The position numbers and the translations under genes were made by a program. A stretch of 64,000 nt of DNA from JAGPDF01 sp052035735 (GTDB lineage Bacteria > Acidobacteriota > Thermoanaerobaculia > Multivoradales > JAGPDF01): NCBI GenBank assembly GCA_052035735.1, contig JBPOHI010000036.1, forward strand, positions 1 through 64,000, read 5' to 3'. The stretch's first letter is position 1, and the number at the start of each line of letters is the position of its first letter. Of this stretch, positions 53,926 to 61,459 are shown in pieces. The notes below the pieces were generated by a model. That model was not told the origin of the DNA and made no database searches. It was given only the letters and a program-made list of their open reading frames with translations.

Positions 53926-54740
53926 AGGAAGAAATCCGCGATCAGCGGCTGTCCGGGCTGAACGGCGTAGCGGTCGAGATCGGTGACGCCGGCGCGGGTC
54001 AGCACCTCGTCGTCGATGAAGAAGTTGCCACTGCACTGGCGCGCCGGCTGGTTGAGGATCCAGTGTGCGGCGTCGGCGAGGATCTCGGGCTTGCGGCTGT
54101 TGGCAGCCGAGACGAAACCGCCGAGCATGGCGAGCGCCGCGGTGTCGATGGCGGTACGCGGCCAAAGTGCGTTGACCGCGACGCCGTCGCCCGAGAGCTC
54201 TTCGGCCATGCCGAGGACGCACATGCTCATGCCGTACTTCGCCATGGTGTAGGCGACGTGGCCGGCGAACCACTTCTTGTCCATGTTGAGCGGCGGCGAC
54301 AGGTTGAGGATGTGCGGATTCTCCGCCTTCTTGAGCTCCGGCAGGCAGGCCTGCGAGCAGAGGAACGTGCCGCGCACGTTGACCGAGAACATCAGGTCGA
54401 AGCGCTTCATCGGCGTATCGAGGGTCGGCGTCAGGCTGATCGCGGAAGCGTTGTTGACCAGAATGTCGATGCCTCCGAAACGCGCGCGCACCGCCTCGAC
54501 CGCTGCCAGGACCTGGGCCTCCTCGCGGATATCGCAGGCGACCGCCAGGGCACTGCCGCCGGCGGCTTCGATTTCGGCGGCGGCGGTGTGAATCGTGCCG
54601 GGCAGCTTCGGGTGCGGCTCCGTGGTCTTGGCGAGGATCGCGACGTTGGCGCCGTCGCGAGCGGCGCGCAGGCCGATGGCGAGGCCGATGCCGCGCGAGG
54701 CGCCGGTGATCAGGAGGGTCTTTCCTTGCAGCGTCGTCAT
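53922..54740 (-). CDS. Short-chain dehydrogenase/reductase (HSDL2-like)
   Basis: The 272-residue enzyme has TGASRGIG, NNASAISL and the catalytic YTMAK with an upstream Ser. The loop PHPKLPGTIHTAAAEIEAAGG is a mark of the hydroxysteroid-dehydrogenase-like 2 group. It oxidises or reduces an unknown alcohol. The stop overlaps the oxidoreductase start (GTGA), so both are one unit. Confidence 0.88.
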   Translation of the reverse strand: MTTLQGKTLLITGASRGIGLAIGLRAARDGANVAILAKTTEPHPKLPGTIHTAAAEIEAAGGSALAVACDIREEAQVLAAVEAVRARFGGIDILVNNASAISLTPTLDTPMKRFDLMFSVNVRGTFLCSQACLPELKKAENPHILNLSPPLNMDKKWFAGHVAYTMAKYGMSMCVLGMAEELSGDGVAVNALWPRTAIDTAALAMLGGFVSAANSRKPEILADAAHWILNQPARQCSGNFFIDDEVLTRAGVTDLDRYAVQPGQPLIADFFL

Positions 54741-54817
54741 GGCGGCTTCCTTCCAGGGAGGTCGAGAGTGGCATTTTAGCCCGGCGGGACCTCCTCGTGC
54801 CTGCCCGATCGGTCGGC

Positions 54818-54823
54818 TAAGCT
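54818..54823 (+). promoter_or_regulatory. TAnnnT box (TAAGCT) 6 nt before the Lhr-like gene
   Basis: TAAGCT ends 6 bases before ATG 54830 and there is no SD site. Confidence 0.4.
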
Positions 54824-54829
54824 CGCACC

Positions 54830-57800
54830 ATGAGTCTCGAGCGCTTCGATCCGCGGATCCGCGACTGGTTCGCGGCCCGGTTCGGCGAGCCGACCGAGGT
54901 GCAGCGTCTCGCCTGGGGCCCGATTGCGGACGGCCGGCACGTGCTGCTCACCGCGCCGACCGGCAGCGGCAAGACGTTGACCGCGTTCCTCTGGGCACTG
55001 CAGCAGCTCGCCACCGGCGCCTGGGAGGAGGGGACGACCCGGGTTCTCTATGTTTCCCCCCTCAAGGCCCTGAACGCCGACATCGAACGCAACCTGGCCG
55101 AACCCCTGACAGGAATTGCCGCCGCCTTTCGTGCAGCGGGCGGAGACCTGCCGCGGATCCGGGTGGCGACGAGGAGCGGCGACACTCCCGCAGCAGAGCG
55201 CCAGCGGATCGTGCGCCAGCGGCCGGAGATCCTCATCACCACGCCCGAGAGCCTCAATCTGCTGGTCCAGTCGAAGGCCGGTCCGGCGCTCTTCGCCGGG
55301 CTTCGCACTGTCATCCTCGACGAGATCCACGCCGTCGCGGGCAGCAAGCGCGGCACACACCTCATCACGGCCGTCGATCGACTGGTGCTTTTCGCCGGCG
55401 AGTTCCAGCGCATTGCGCTCTCGGCGACGGTGCGACCTCTCGAGCGTGTGGCGGCCTGGGTGGGGGGGTACGAGCTGCAACGCGGCGCCGGCGACGAGCC
55501 GCTCTACGTTCGGCGGCCGGTCACGGTCATCGCCTCTCGACAGGCCAAGCGCTACGACGTTCAGGTCCGGTTTCCGCCTTCGGTGGCCGCCCTGCCGGCG
55601 GAGGAGCGCTCGGGCGACGTCCTGTGGACGGCGGTCGCAGAGGATCTTCGGCAGCGCATTGCGGCAGCGCGGTCGACGCTCGTCTTCACCAACAGCCGCC
55701 GCCTGTCGGAGAAGCTCACCCGGCTGATCAACGATGGCAGTCCGCGCGAAGTCGCCTGGTCGCATCACGGATCGCTGTCGCGCGAGCTGCGGGGAGCGAT
55801 CGAGCAGCGCTTGAAGGCCGGCGACCTGCCAGCGCTGGTGGCCACCAGCTCGCTCGAGTTGGGCATCGACATCGGCGCCCTCGACCAGGTGCTGCTCGTG
55901 CAGTCTCCGCGCTCCTTCTCCTCGGCGGCGCAGCGGGTCGGACGTGCCGGCCACGGCGTCGGCGAGGTCAGCCTGGCGCGCTTCTATCCGACCCACGCGC
56001 GCGACTTCCTCGAGTGCGCCGTGGCGGCGCGAGCGGTGCTCGACGGAGAGCTCGAGCCGATCGAGCCGGTGCAGGCGCCGCTCGATCTGCTGGCGCAGTG
56101 GATCGTGGGGATGGTGGCGCACGAGCGCTGGCGGGCCGACGACCTGTATGCGGTGCTGCGGGCCAGCGCGCCGTACCATGACCTGCCGCGCCGCCAGTTC
56201 GACCTGGTCGTCGAGATGCTCGCCGGGCGCTACGCCGAGGCACGCATCGCGGAGCTCAGGCCGCGGATCGCAGTCGATCGCCTCGACGGCACGATTGCCG
56301 CGCGGCCCGGCTCGGCCCGCCTCCTGGCGCAATCGGGCGGGACGATTCCCGACCGCGGCTACTTTCAGCTCCGCATCGAAGAGTCCAACGCTCGCCTCGG
56401 CGAGCTCGACGAGGAGTTCGTCTGGGAGCGGTCCCTGGGTGACACTTTCGTCCTCGGGACCCAGTCCTGGCGCATTCACCGCATGACCTCGAACGAGGTT
56501 TTCGTCGCTCCGGCGCGCGGCGGCGCGATGCTCGCGCCGTTCTGGCGAGCCGACGCACGCGATCGCGGTGCGGTTTTCTCCGAGCGGATCGGGCGGCTGC
56601 TCGAGCGCGCCGACCGCGAGCTCGACCGGCCGGACTTCGCCTCCGCCCTGGCAGAAGAGCACGCCCTCGACGCCGCGACGGCCGGCGAGCTCAGCCGTCT
56701 ACTGCGCGAATCGCGGGCAGCGCTCGGCGACGTCCTGCCGCATCGGCACCGCTTGGTCTTCGAGGAGACGATCGACCGCCCCGGCGGTGGACCGGGGGCA
56801 GGCTCCGAGGGGCGGCGGCAAGTGATCCTCTACACCTTCTGGGGCGGGACGCTCAACCGGCCTCTGGCGCTCGCGCTCGCAGCGGCCTGGGAGGAGACGG
56901 AGGGCGGAGCGATCGAGACCCTCGCCGACGACGACGCCGTCCTCATGGTCCTGCCGGCCGGGGCGGATCCGCGCGCGCTGCTCTCGCGCGTCTCGCCGGC
57001 ACGGCTCGACGCGCTGCTGCGCTCCCGTCTCGAGTCCTCCGGTTTCTTCGGTGCCCAGTTCCGCCAGAACGCACAGAGGGCCCTGCTGCTGCCGCGCGCC
57101 GGTCCGCGCCGCCGGACGCCGCTCTGGGTGTCGCGCGAGAACGCCAAGAAGCTCCTCGAAGCGGTCTCGCATTTCGACGACTTTCCGCTCACTCTCGAGA
57201 CCTGGCGAAGCTCGCTGCACGACGAGTTCGATCTCGAGAGCCTCAGGCGCCGGCTGGAAGAGGTCGAACGCGGCGAGATCGAGCTCCGGTCGGTGCGCAG
57301 CGAGCGCCCTTCGCCGCTCGCCGCCGGCCTGGTGTGGCGGCGGACGAACGAGCTCATGTACGAAGACGACGTACCGGGGGCGCGGCGCGGCACGGCGTTG
57401 CGCGGCGACCTCCTGCGCGAAGTGGCGCTCGGCGGCGACCGCCCGCGGATCTCGGCTGCGCTCGCCGAGGAGCTGCGCCGCAAGCTCCAGCGCCTCTTGC
57501 CAGGTTATGCGCCGCAGAGTGCGAGCGAGCTGCTCGAGTGGGTCAAGGAGCGCCTGCTGATTCCACCGGGCGAATGGCAGGAGCTCTTGGCGGCGATCGA
57601 GCGCGATCGTCCCGGAGGCGCGGCGGAGATGCTCGACGAGCTCGACTCCCAGGCCAAGCTCGCGCGGCTCGCGCAGCCGGCGGGGGGTGCGGAGGCGGTG
57701 GTCGCACGCGAGAATCTGCCTCGGCTCGAGCGGCGCTTCGTGGGCGGCGAGAGTCTCGCCGGGTTGCTCGAAGAGTGGCTGCGCTTCGAGCCGCCGTTGA

Positions 57801-59323
57801 CGATCGAAGCGATCGCCGGCAGCTGGGGTCTTCCTGCGCCCGGCATCGAGGAAGCGGCCGCCGTGCTGGTGGCTGCGGAACGCGGCGTTCTCGGCTCCTT
57901 GCTCGAGGATTCGAAGAGTGCCAACGCGCGGCAGCTCGCCACGATGGGCGTCGTAGAGACGCTCCTGCGCTGGCGCCGGGCCGCGGCGCGGCCGGCCTTC
58001 GAGACGCTGCCGCTCGCCGATCTGCCGCTCTTTCTCGCCTCCTGGCAGGGTCTGACGGAGCGCGGCTCCGGCGTCCGCGGCGCTGGCGGCGAAGGACTCC
58101 AGGGGGTACTCGAGCGCCTGTTCGGTTACGCTGCGCCCGCCGCTTCTTGGGAGAGCGACCTGCTGCCGGCGCGTCTCGATCCCTATTTCCCGGCCTGGCT
58201 GGATGGCCTGTTCGAGGACAGCGACCTGGTCTGGTTCGGCACCGGACGCGAGCGCCTGGCCTTCGCTTTCCGCCCTGACCTCGACCTCTTTCTCGGCGCG
58301 GCGGACGCCGGCACCGGCGAAGCGCCCGGGAGCGCCGAGGGACCCGACCCGGCGGAGCTGGCGTTGCGCGACCTCCTGCGCGGCGAGCCGCGCGGGCTCG
58401 AGGCAGGCGAGATCGCTGACCGCACCGGCTTCTCGTCCCGCGAGGTCCAGCGCGCCCTCTGGCAGCTTGCCTGGCGTGGAGAGGCCTCGTGCTCCTCGCC
58501 GCGCGTCCTGCGACAGGCGATCCGCAACGGCTTCAAGGTTGAGGAGCCGGAGGCCGTGCCGGCATCGCCCGCGGCCACGCGCGCCGGGCGGCGCGGCCTC
58601 TTCCGCCGCTGGCAGGCGAGCGCTCCTCCCGGCGGACGTTGGCGAGCGCTCGCCGCCGCGACGGCTGCGGTCGCGGACCCGTTCTCAGACGAGGAGCGCA
58701 GTCGCGAGCGGGCGCGGCTGCTCCTCGACCGCTACGGTGTGCTGTTTCGCGAGCTGCTCGCGGCCGAGCTGCCCAGCGTCGGCTGGAGTCGCGTGGCGCG
58801 CTCCCTGCGCGCCCTCGAGCTCGGCGGCGAGATCGTCACCGGGCGCTTCTTCGAAGGGGCTCCCGGTCTCCAGTTCGCGCTGCCGGGGGCGGTGCGCCGT
58901 CTCCAGGAGAGTCTGCCGCGCGCGGCATTCTGGTGGTGCGCGGCGATCGATCCTGCGTCGCCTTGCGGACTGGAGCTCCCGGGCCTCGAGGGGGAGGTCC
59001 CGCGGGTTCTGCTGCGGCGGGTGCCCACGACCCGGCTCTCCTACTGCGGCAACCGGCTCTGCGCCGTCTTCGCGCGCGGCGGGCGGGAGATCCACTTCGC
59101 CGTGCCGCCCGACGACCCGCGTCTGCCGGAGCTGCTCGAACCGCTGCGTTCGGCGCTCACCCGCGCCGTCGATGCCGAGCGTGGCATCGACGTCGAGCGG
59201 ATCAACGCCGAGCCCGCCGCGACGAGCCCCTACTTCGGCGCCTTTGCCGCCTTCGAGCGCACCCGGGACGGCGGTCTGTTGCGGCTCAGGCGGCGCTATG
59301 CCGGCCGCGACTCCGGCGGATGA
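54830..59323 (+). CDS. lhr: Lhr-type superfamily 2 helicase
   Basis: The 1497-residue protein has a DEAD/H helicase core (about 1-420: PTGSGKTLTAF, ILDEIHAVAGSKRGTH, LSATVRPL, LVATSSLELGIDIG, QRVGRAGHG), the winged-helix/beta-barrel domains of Lhr-core (to about 870), and a long C-terminal Lhr-CTD region (FRRWQASAPPGGRWRAL and beyond). It unwinds RNA-DNA or DNA, with a repair role in other bacteria. Length is typical for full-length bacterial Lhr. It is divergent from the SDR gene. Confidence 0.92.
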   Translation: MSLERFDPRIRDWFAARFGEPTEVQRLAWGPIADGRHVLLTAPTGSGKTLTAFLWALQQLATGAWEEGTTRVLYVSPLKALNADIERNLAEPLTGIAAAFRAAGGDLPRIRVATRSGDTPAAERQRIVRQRPEILITTPESLNLLVQSKAGPALFAGLRTVILDEIHAVAGSKRGTHLITAVDRLVLFAGEFQRIALSATVRPLERVAAWVGGYELQRGAGDEPLYVRRPVTVIASRQAKRYDVQVRFPPSVAALPAEERSGDVLWTAVAEDLRQRIAAARSTLVFTNSRRLSEKLTRLINDGSPREVAWSHHGSLSRELRGAIEQRLKAGDLPALVATSSLELGIDIGALDQVLLVQSPRSFSSAAQRVGRAGHGVGEVSLARFYPTHARDFLECAVAARAVLDGELEPIEPVQAPLDLLAQWIVGMVAHERWRADDLYAVLRASAPYHDLPRRQFDLVVEMLAGRYAEARIAELRPRIAVDRLDGTIAARPGSARLLAQSGGTIPDRGYFQLRIEESNARLGELDEEFVWERSLGDTFVLGTQSWRIHRMTSNEVFVAPARGGAMLAPFWRADARDRGAVFSERIGRLLERADRELDRPDFASALAEEHALDAATAGELSRLLRESRAALGDVLPHRHRLVFEETIDRPGGGPGAGSEGRRQVILYTFWGGTLNRPLALALAAAWEETEGGAIETLADDDAVLMVLPAGADPRALLSRVSPARLDALLRSRLESSGFFGAQFRQNAQRALLLPRAGPRRRTPLWVSRENAKKLLEAVSHFDDFPLTLETWRSSLHDEFDLESLRRRLEEVERGEIELRSVRSERPSPLAAGLVWRRTNELMYEDDVPGARRGTALRGDLLREVALGGDRPRISAALAEELRRKLQRLLPGYAPQSASELLEWVKERLLIPPGEWQELLAAIERDRPGGAAEMLDELDSQAKLARLAQPAGGAEAVVARENLPRLERRFVGGESLAGLLEEWLRFEPPLTIEAIAGSWGLPAPGIEEAAAVLVAAERGVLGSLLEDSKSANARQLATMGVVETLLRWRRAAARPAFETLPLADLPLFLASWQGLTERGSGVRGAGGEGLQGVLERLFGYAAPAASWESDLLPARLDPYFPAWLDGLFEDSDLVWFGTGRERLAFAFRPDLDLFLGAADAGTGEAPGSAEGPDPAELALRDLLRGEPRGLEAGEIADRTGFSSREVQRALWQLAWRGEASCSSPRVLRQAIRNGFKVEEPEAVPASPAATRAGRRGLFRRWQASAPPGGRWRALAAATAAVADPFSDEERSRERARLLLDRYGVLFRELLAAELPSVGWSRVARSLRALELGGEIVTGRFFEGAPGLQFALPGAVRRLQESLPRAAFWWCAAIDPASPCGLELPGLEGEVPRVLLRRVPTTRLSYCGNRLCAVFARGGREIHFAVPPDDPRLPELLEPLRSALTRAVDAERGIDVERINAEPAATSPYFGAFAAFERTRDGGLLRLRRRYAGRDSGG

Positions 59324-59444
59324 ACCAGGCGCGAATCCGCTGCCGGTCCCGCGCAGGCGCGGCGATGCCGCTTGTTGGTAGTCTCTCGCGATCGCGGGCG
59401 GGTCTCGCGGTGCGTAGCGAACGAACGGAAAGGACCGAAGAGCG

Positions 59445-59972
59445 ATGAACAGGATGAAACGATGGATCGGGCCACTGGCCTTGCTCGCTGCCGTTCTGCT
59501 TGCCCCCGGCCGCGCCGCTGCGGGTGAGCACCGCCTCGGAGGCGGAGTGCACTACTGGCAGAGCCTCGACAGCCTCGATGACGACTTTCCGGAGTTCGAC
59601 GTCCAGGACGACGGCTTCTCGGAGGTGGTCTCGTATCAGTACCTCGCCGGCTTCATCCGGTTCGAGGCGGCAGCGGAGTACTTCGACAAGGGCTTCCAGG
59701 GTTCGGCCGACTGGGCGATCTCGCCGCAGGTCTACGTCCTCGCCGGACGCGGAATCTACGGCGGCCTGGGCGTCGGTGTGACCTACTCGGACTTCGCCCA
59801 CGGCAGTTGGTCGGATCCGTTCTACATCGCCAAGGCGGGGGTCGACTTCCTCCTCCTGCCCAAGCTCCACCTCGACATCAACGCCGACTACCGGTTCCTG
59901 AACTGGGAAGATCTCGACAACTACGACAGCGACACCATCACCTTCGGCGCCACCGTGCGCGTCGGCTTCTAG
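59445..59972 (+). CDS. Small outer-membrane beta-barrel-like protein
   Basis: The 175-residue product has a signal peptide (about 1-26, APGRAAA) and an alternating-hydrophobicity pattern ending in aromatic Phe (GATVRVGF), as in eight-stranded outer-membrane proteins. Motifs such as GGGVHYWQSLDSL and YLAGFIRFEAAAEYF support this. A GGAAAGGA ribosome site lies upstream of ATG 59445, so a 5' leader exists here. It is followed by osmC after 13 bases. Confidence 0.75.
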   Translation: MNRMKRWIGPLALLAAVLLAPGRAAAGEHRLGGGVHYWQSLDSLDDDFPEFDVQDDGFSEVVSYQYLAGFIRFEAAAEYFDKGFQGSADWAISPQVYVLAGRGIYGGLGVGVTYSDFAHGSWSDPFYIAKAGVDFLLLPKLHLDINADYRFLNWEDLDNYDSDTITFGATVRVGF

Positions 59973-59985
59973 GAAAGGGAAGATC

Positions 59986-60414
59986 ATGGCCATTCGCAAG
60001 GCGAACGCCGTCTGGAACGGCGGACTGCAGGACGGCAACGGCTCGATCAAGCTCGGCAGCGGTGCGTTCGAAGGGCGCTACTCGTTCTCGTCGCGCTTCG
60101 AAGAGGGGACTGGAACCAACCCCGAGGAGCTCCTCGGCGCGGCGCATGCCGGCTGCTTCTCGATGGCGCTCGCCGCCGGCCTCGGTCGGGCAGGCTTCTC
60201 GCCGAAGCGCGTGGCGAGCGAGGCGCGCGTCCAGCTGCTCAAGAACGACGCCGGCCTGGCGATCACCCGCATCGAGCTCGACTGCGAGGCGGAGGTCCCG
60301 GGAATCGACGCCGAGACGTTCGCCCAGCAGGCGGAAGGGGCCAAGGCCAACTGCATCATCTCCCGGGCGCTCTCGTCCAGCATCGAGATCGTGCTCAACG
60401 CCCGTCTGGTCTGA
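59986..60414 (+). CDS. osmC: OsmC-family organic hydroperoxide reductase
   Basis: The 142-residue protein has both redox-active cysteines: the first in GAAHAGCFSMALA and the second in KANCIISRAL. It should reduce organic peroxides using a thiol partner. GTNPEELLG is a family marker. It lies 13 bases after the barrel-like gene, with an AGGAAAGG ribosome site overlapping that region. Confidence 0.93.
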   Translation: MAIRKANAVWNGGLQDGNGSIKLGSGAFEGRYSFSSRFEEGTGTNPEELLGAAHAGCFSMALAAGLGRAGFSPKRVASEARVQLLKNDAGLAITRIELDCEAEVPGIDAETFAQQAEGAKANCIISRALSSSIEIVLNARLV

Positions 60415-60459
60415 GCGGGCGATGCGTCGCTGGGTGACGGCGATCGGGAGGACGCGCCA

Positions 60460-60969
60460 GTGAAACCGGCGGTCGTCCGGATTCTCGCCGTCGTCGCCCT
60501 GGCGGCGGCCCTGCTCGCGATCTTCCGCTGGTGGACGAGCGATCGCCGGCGGATCCTGGGGCGGTTCGAGGCGCTTCAGGTCGCGATCGAAAAGGGCGGC
60601 TCCGAAGGGGCGCTCGACCGCCTCGCCCACGCCCGCGAGGTGACGCAGTTCTTCGCCGACGGATTTGTCATCCTCGCCCAGCCCTATGAGGGCACGGTGT
60701 CCGATCGGCAGCAGCTCATGGGGATCGTCGATCGATACCGCGCGAGTGCGGAGACGATCGCCGTCTCCGACTCGGAGGTCGAGCTCACTCTGCGCCCGAA
60801 CGCCACCGGCGAGATGACCGCAGTCGTGGAAGCGTTCGGGATCCGGCCTCAGGGTCCCGGGCGGGAGCGGCTGCGATTGCGCGTCGCCTGGCGCGAGGAT
60901 GACGGACAATGGCGGATCCAGGAGCTCGAGGTGCTCGAAGTCCTCGACACCTCGGGTCTCTTTTTCTGA
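60460..60969 (+). CDS. Membrane-anchored hypothetical protein
   Basis: The 169-residue protein has a signal/anchor (about residues 5-25, VRILAVVALAAALLAIFRWW), then helix and strand segments resembling an NTF2/SnoaL-like fold (ALDRLAHAREVTQFFADGF, LRVAWREDDGQWRIQEL). No family assigned. The start is GTG at 60460, 45 bases after osmC. Confidence 0.6.
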   Translation: MKPAVVRILAVVALAAALLAIFRWWTSDRRRILGRFEALQVAIEKGGSEGALDRLAHAREVTQFFADGFVILAQPYEGTVSDRQQLMGIVDRYRASAETIAVSDSEVELTLRPNATGEMTAVVEAFGIRPQGPGRERLRLRVAWREDDGQWRIQELEVLEVLDTSGLFF

Positions 60970-60982
60970 ACGGCTGTCCGGC

Positions 60983-61459
60983 TCAGAGCCACCAGGCGAG
61001 AACGAACAGACCGACCATCAGGCAGAGAATCGCCAGCTTCCCGACCGCGGCGAGGAGCATGCCGAGCCAGGTTGCGAGGCCCACCTTGCCTGCCTGGCGG
61101 AGGTCCTTGCGCGCGATCCACTCGCCGGCGAGCGCGCCGGCGAACGGTCCGAGCAGGAGACCCGGCAGACCGAAGGCGAGACCGACGAGCGAGCCGAGAA
61201 GCGCTCCGAGGATGGCGAGCTTGCTGGCGCCGGCGCGCTTCGCACCGAGCGCGGTCGCCGCGATGTCGATGCCGAACGTCAGGCAGGTGAGCAGGAAGAG
61301 GGCGGAGAGCGTCCCCCAGCCGACGCGCTCGAAATCGTCCGCGGCGGCGCCCGCCAGCAGCCCGAGGAAGACGAGCGGCGGGCCGGGGATCGCAGGCAGG
61401 ACGGCGCCGGCGAAGCCGACCGCGACGCACAGGGCGCAGGCGATCCACAGCAGCTCCAT
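60983..61459 (-). CDS. DUF456 family membrane protein
   Basis: The 158-residue protein has five to six hydrophobic segments; the family motifs PAIPGPPLVFLGLL, GAKRAGASKLAILGALLG and LPGLLLGPFAGALAGEWI are clear. The function is unknown. ATG 61459 overlaps the mannosidase stop by one base (TGATG), so it is translationally coupled to that gene. Confidence 0.88.
   Translation of the reverse strand: MELLWIACALCVAVGFAGAVLPAIPGPPLVFLGLLAGAAADDFERVGWGTLSALFLLTCLTFGIDIAATALGAKRAGASKLAILGALLGSLVGLAFGLPGLLLGPFAGALAGEWIARKDLRQAGKVGLATWLGMLLAAVGKLAILCLMVGLFVLAWWL

Noticed and set aside
54776..56662. 628-residue minus frame opposite the Lhr-like gene
   Set aside because: Shadow of the helicase core; no motif or signal.
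59348..59362. GC-rich inverted repeat near 59350 as a terminator
   Set aside because: The loop would be only two bases and no T run follows.
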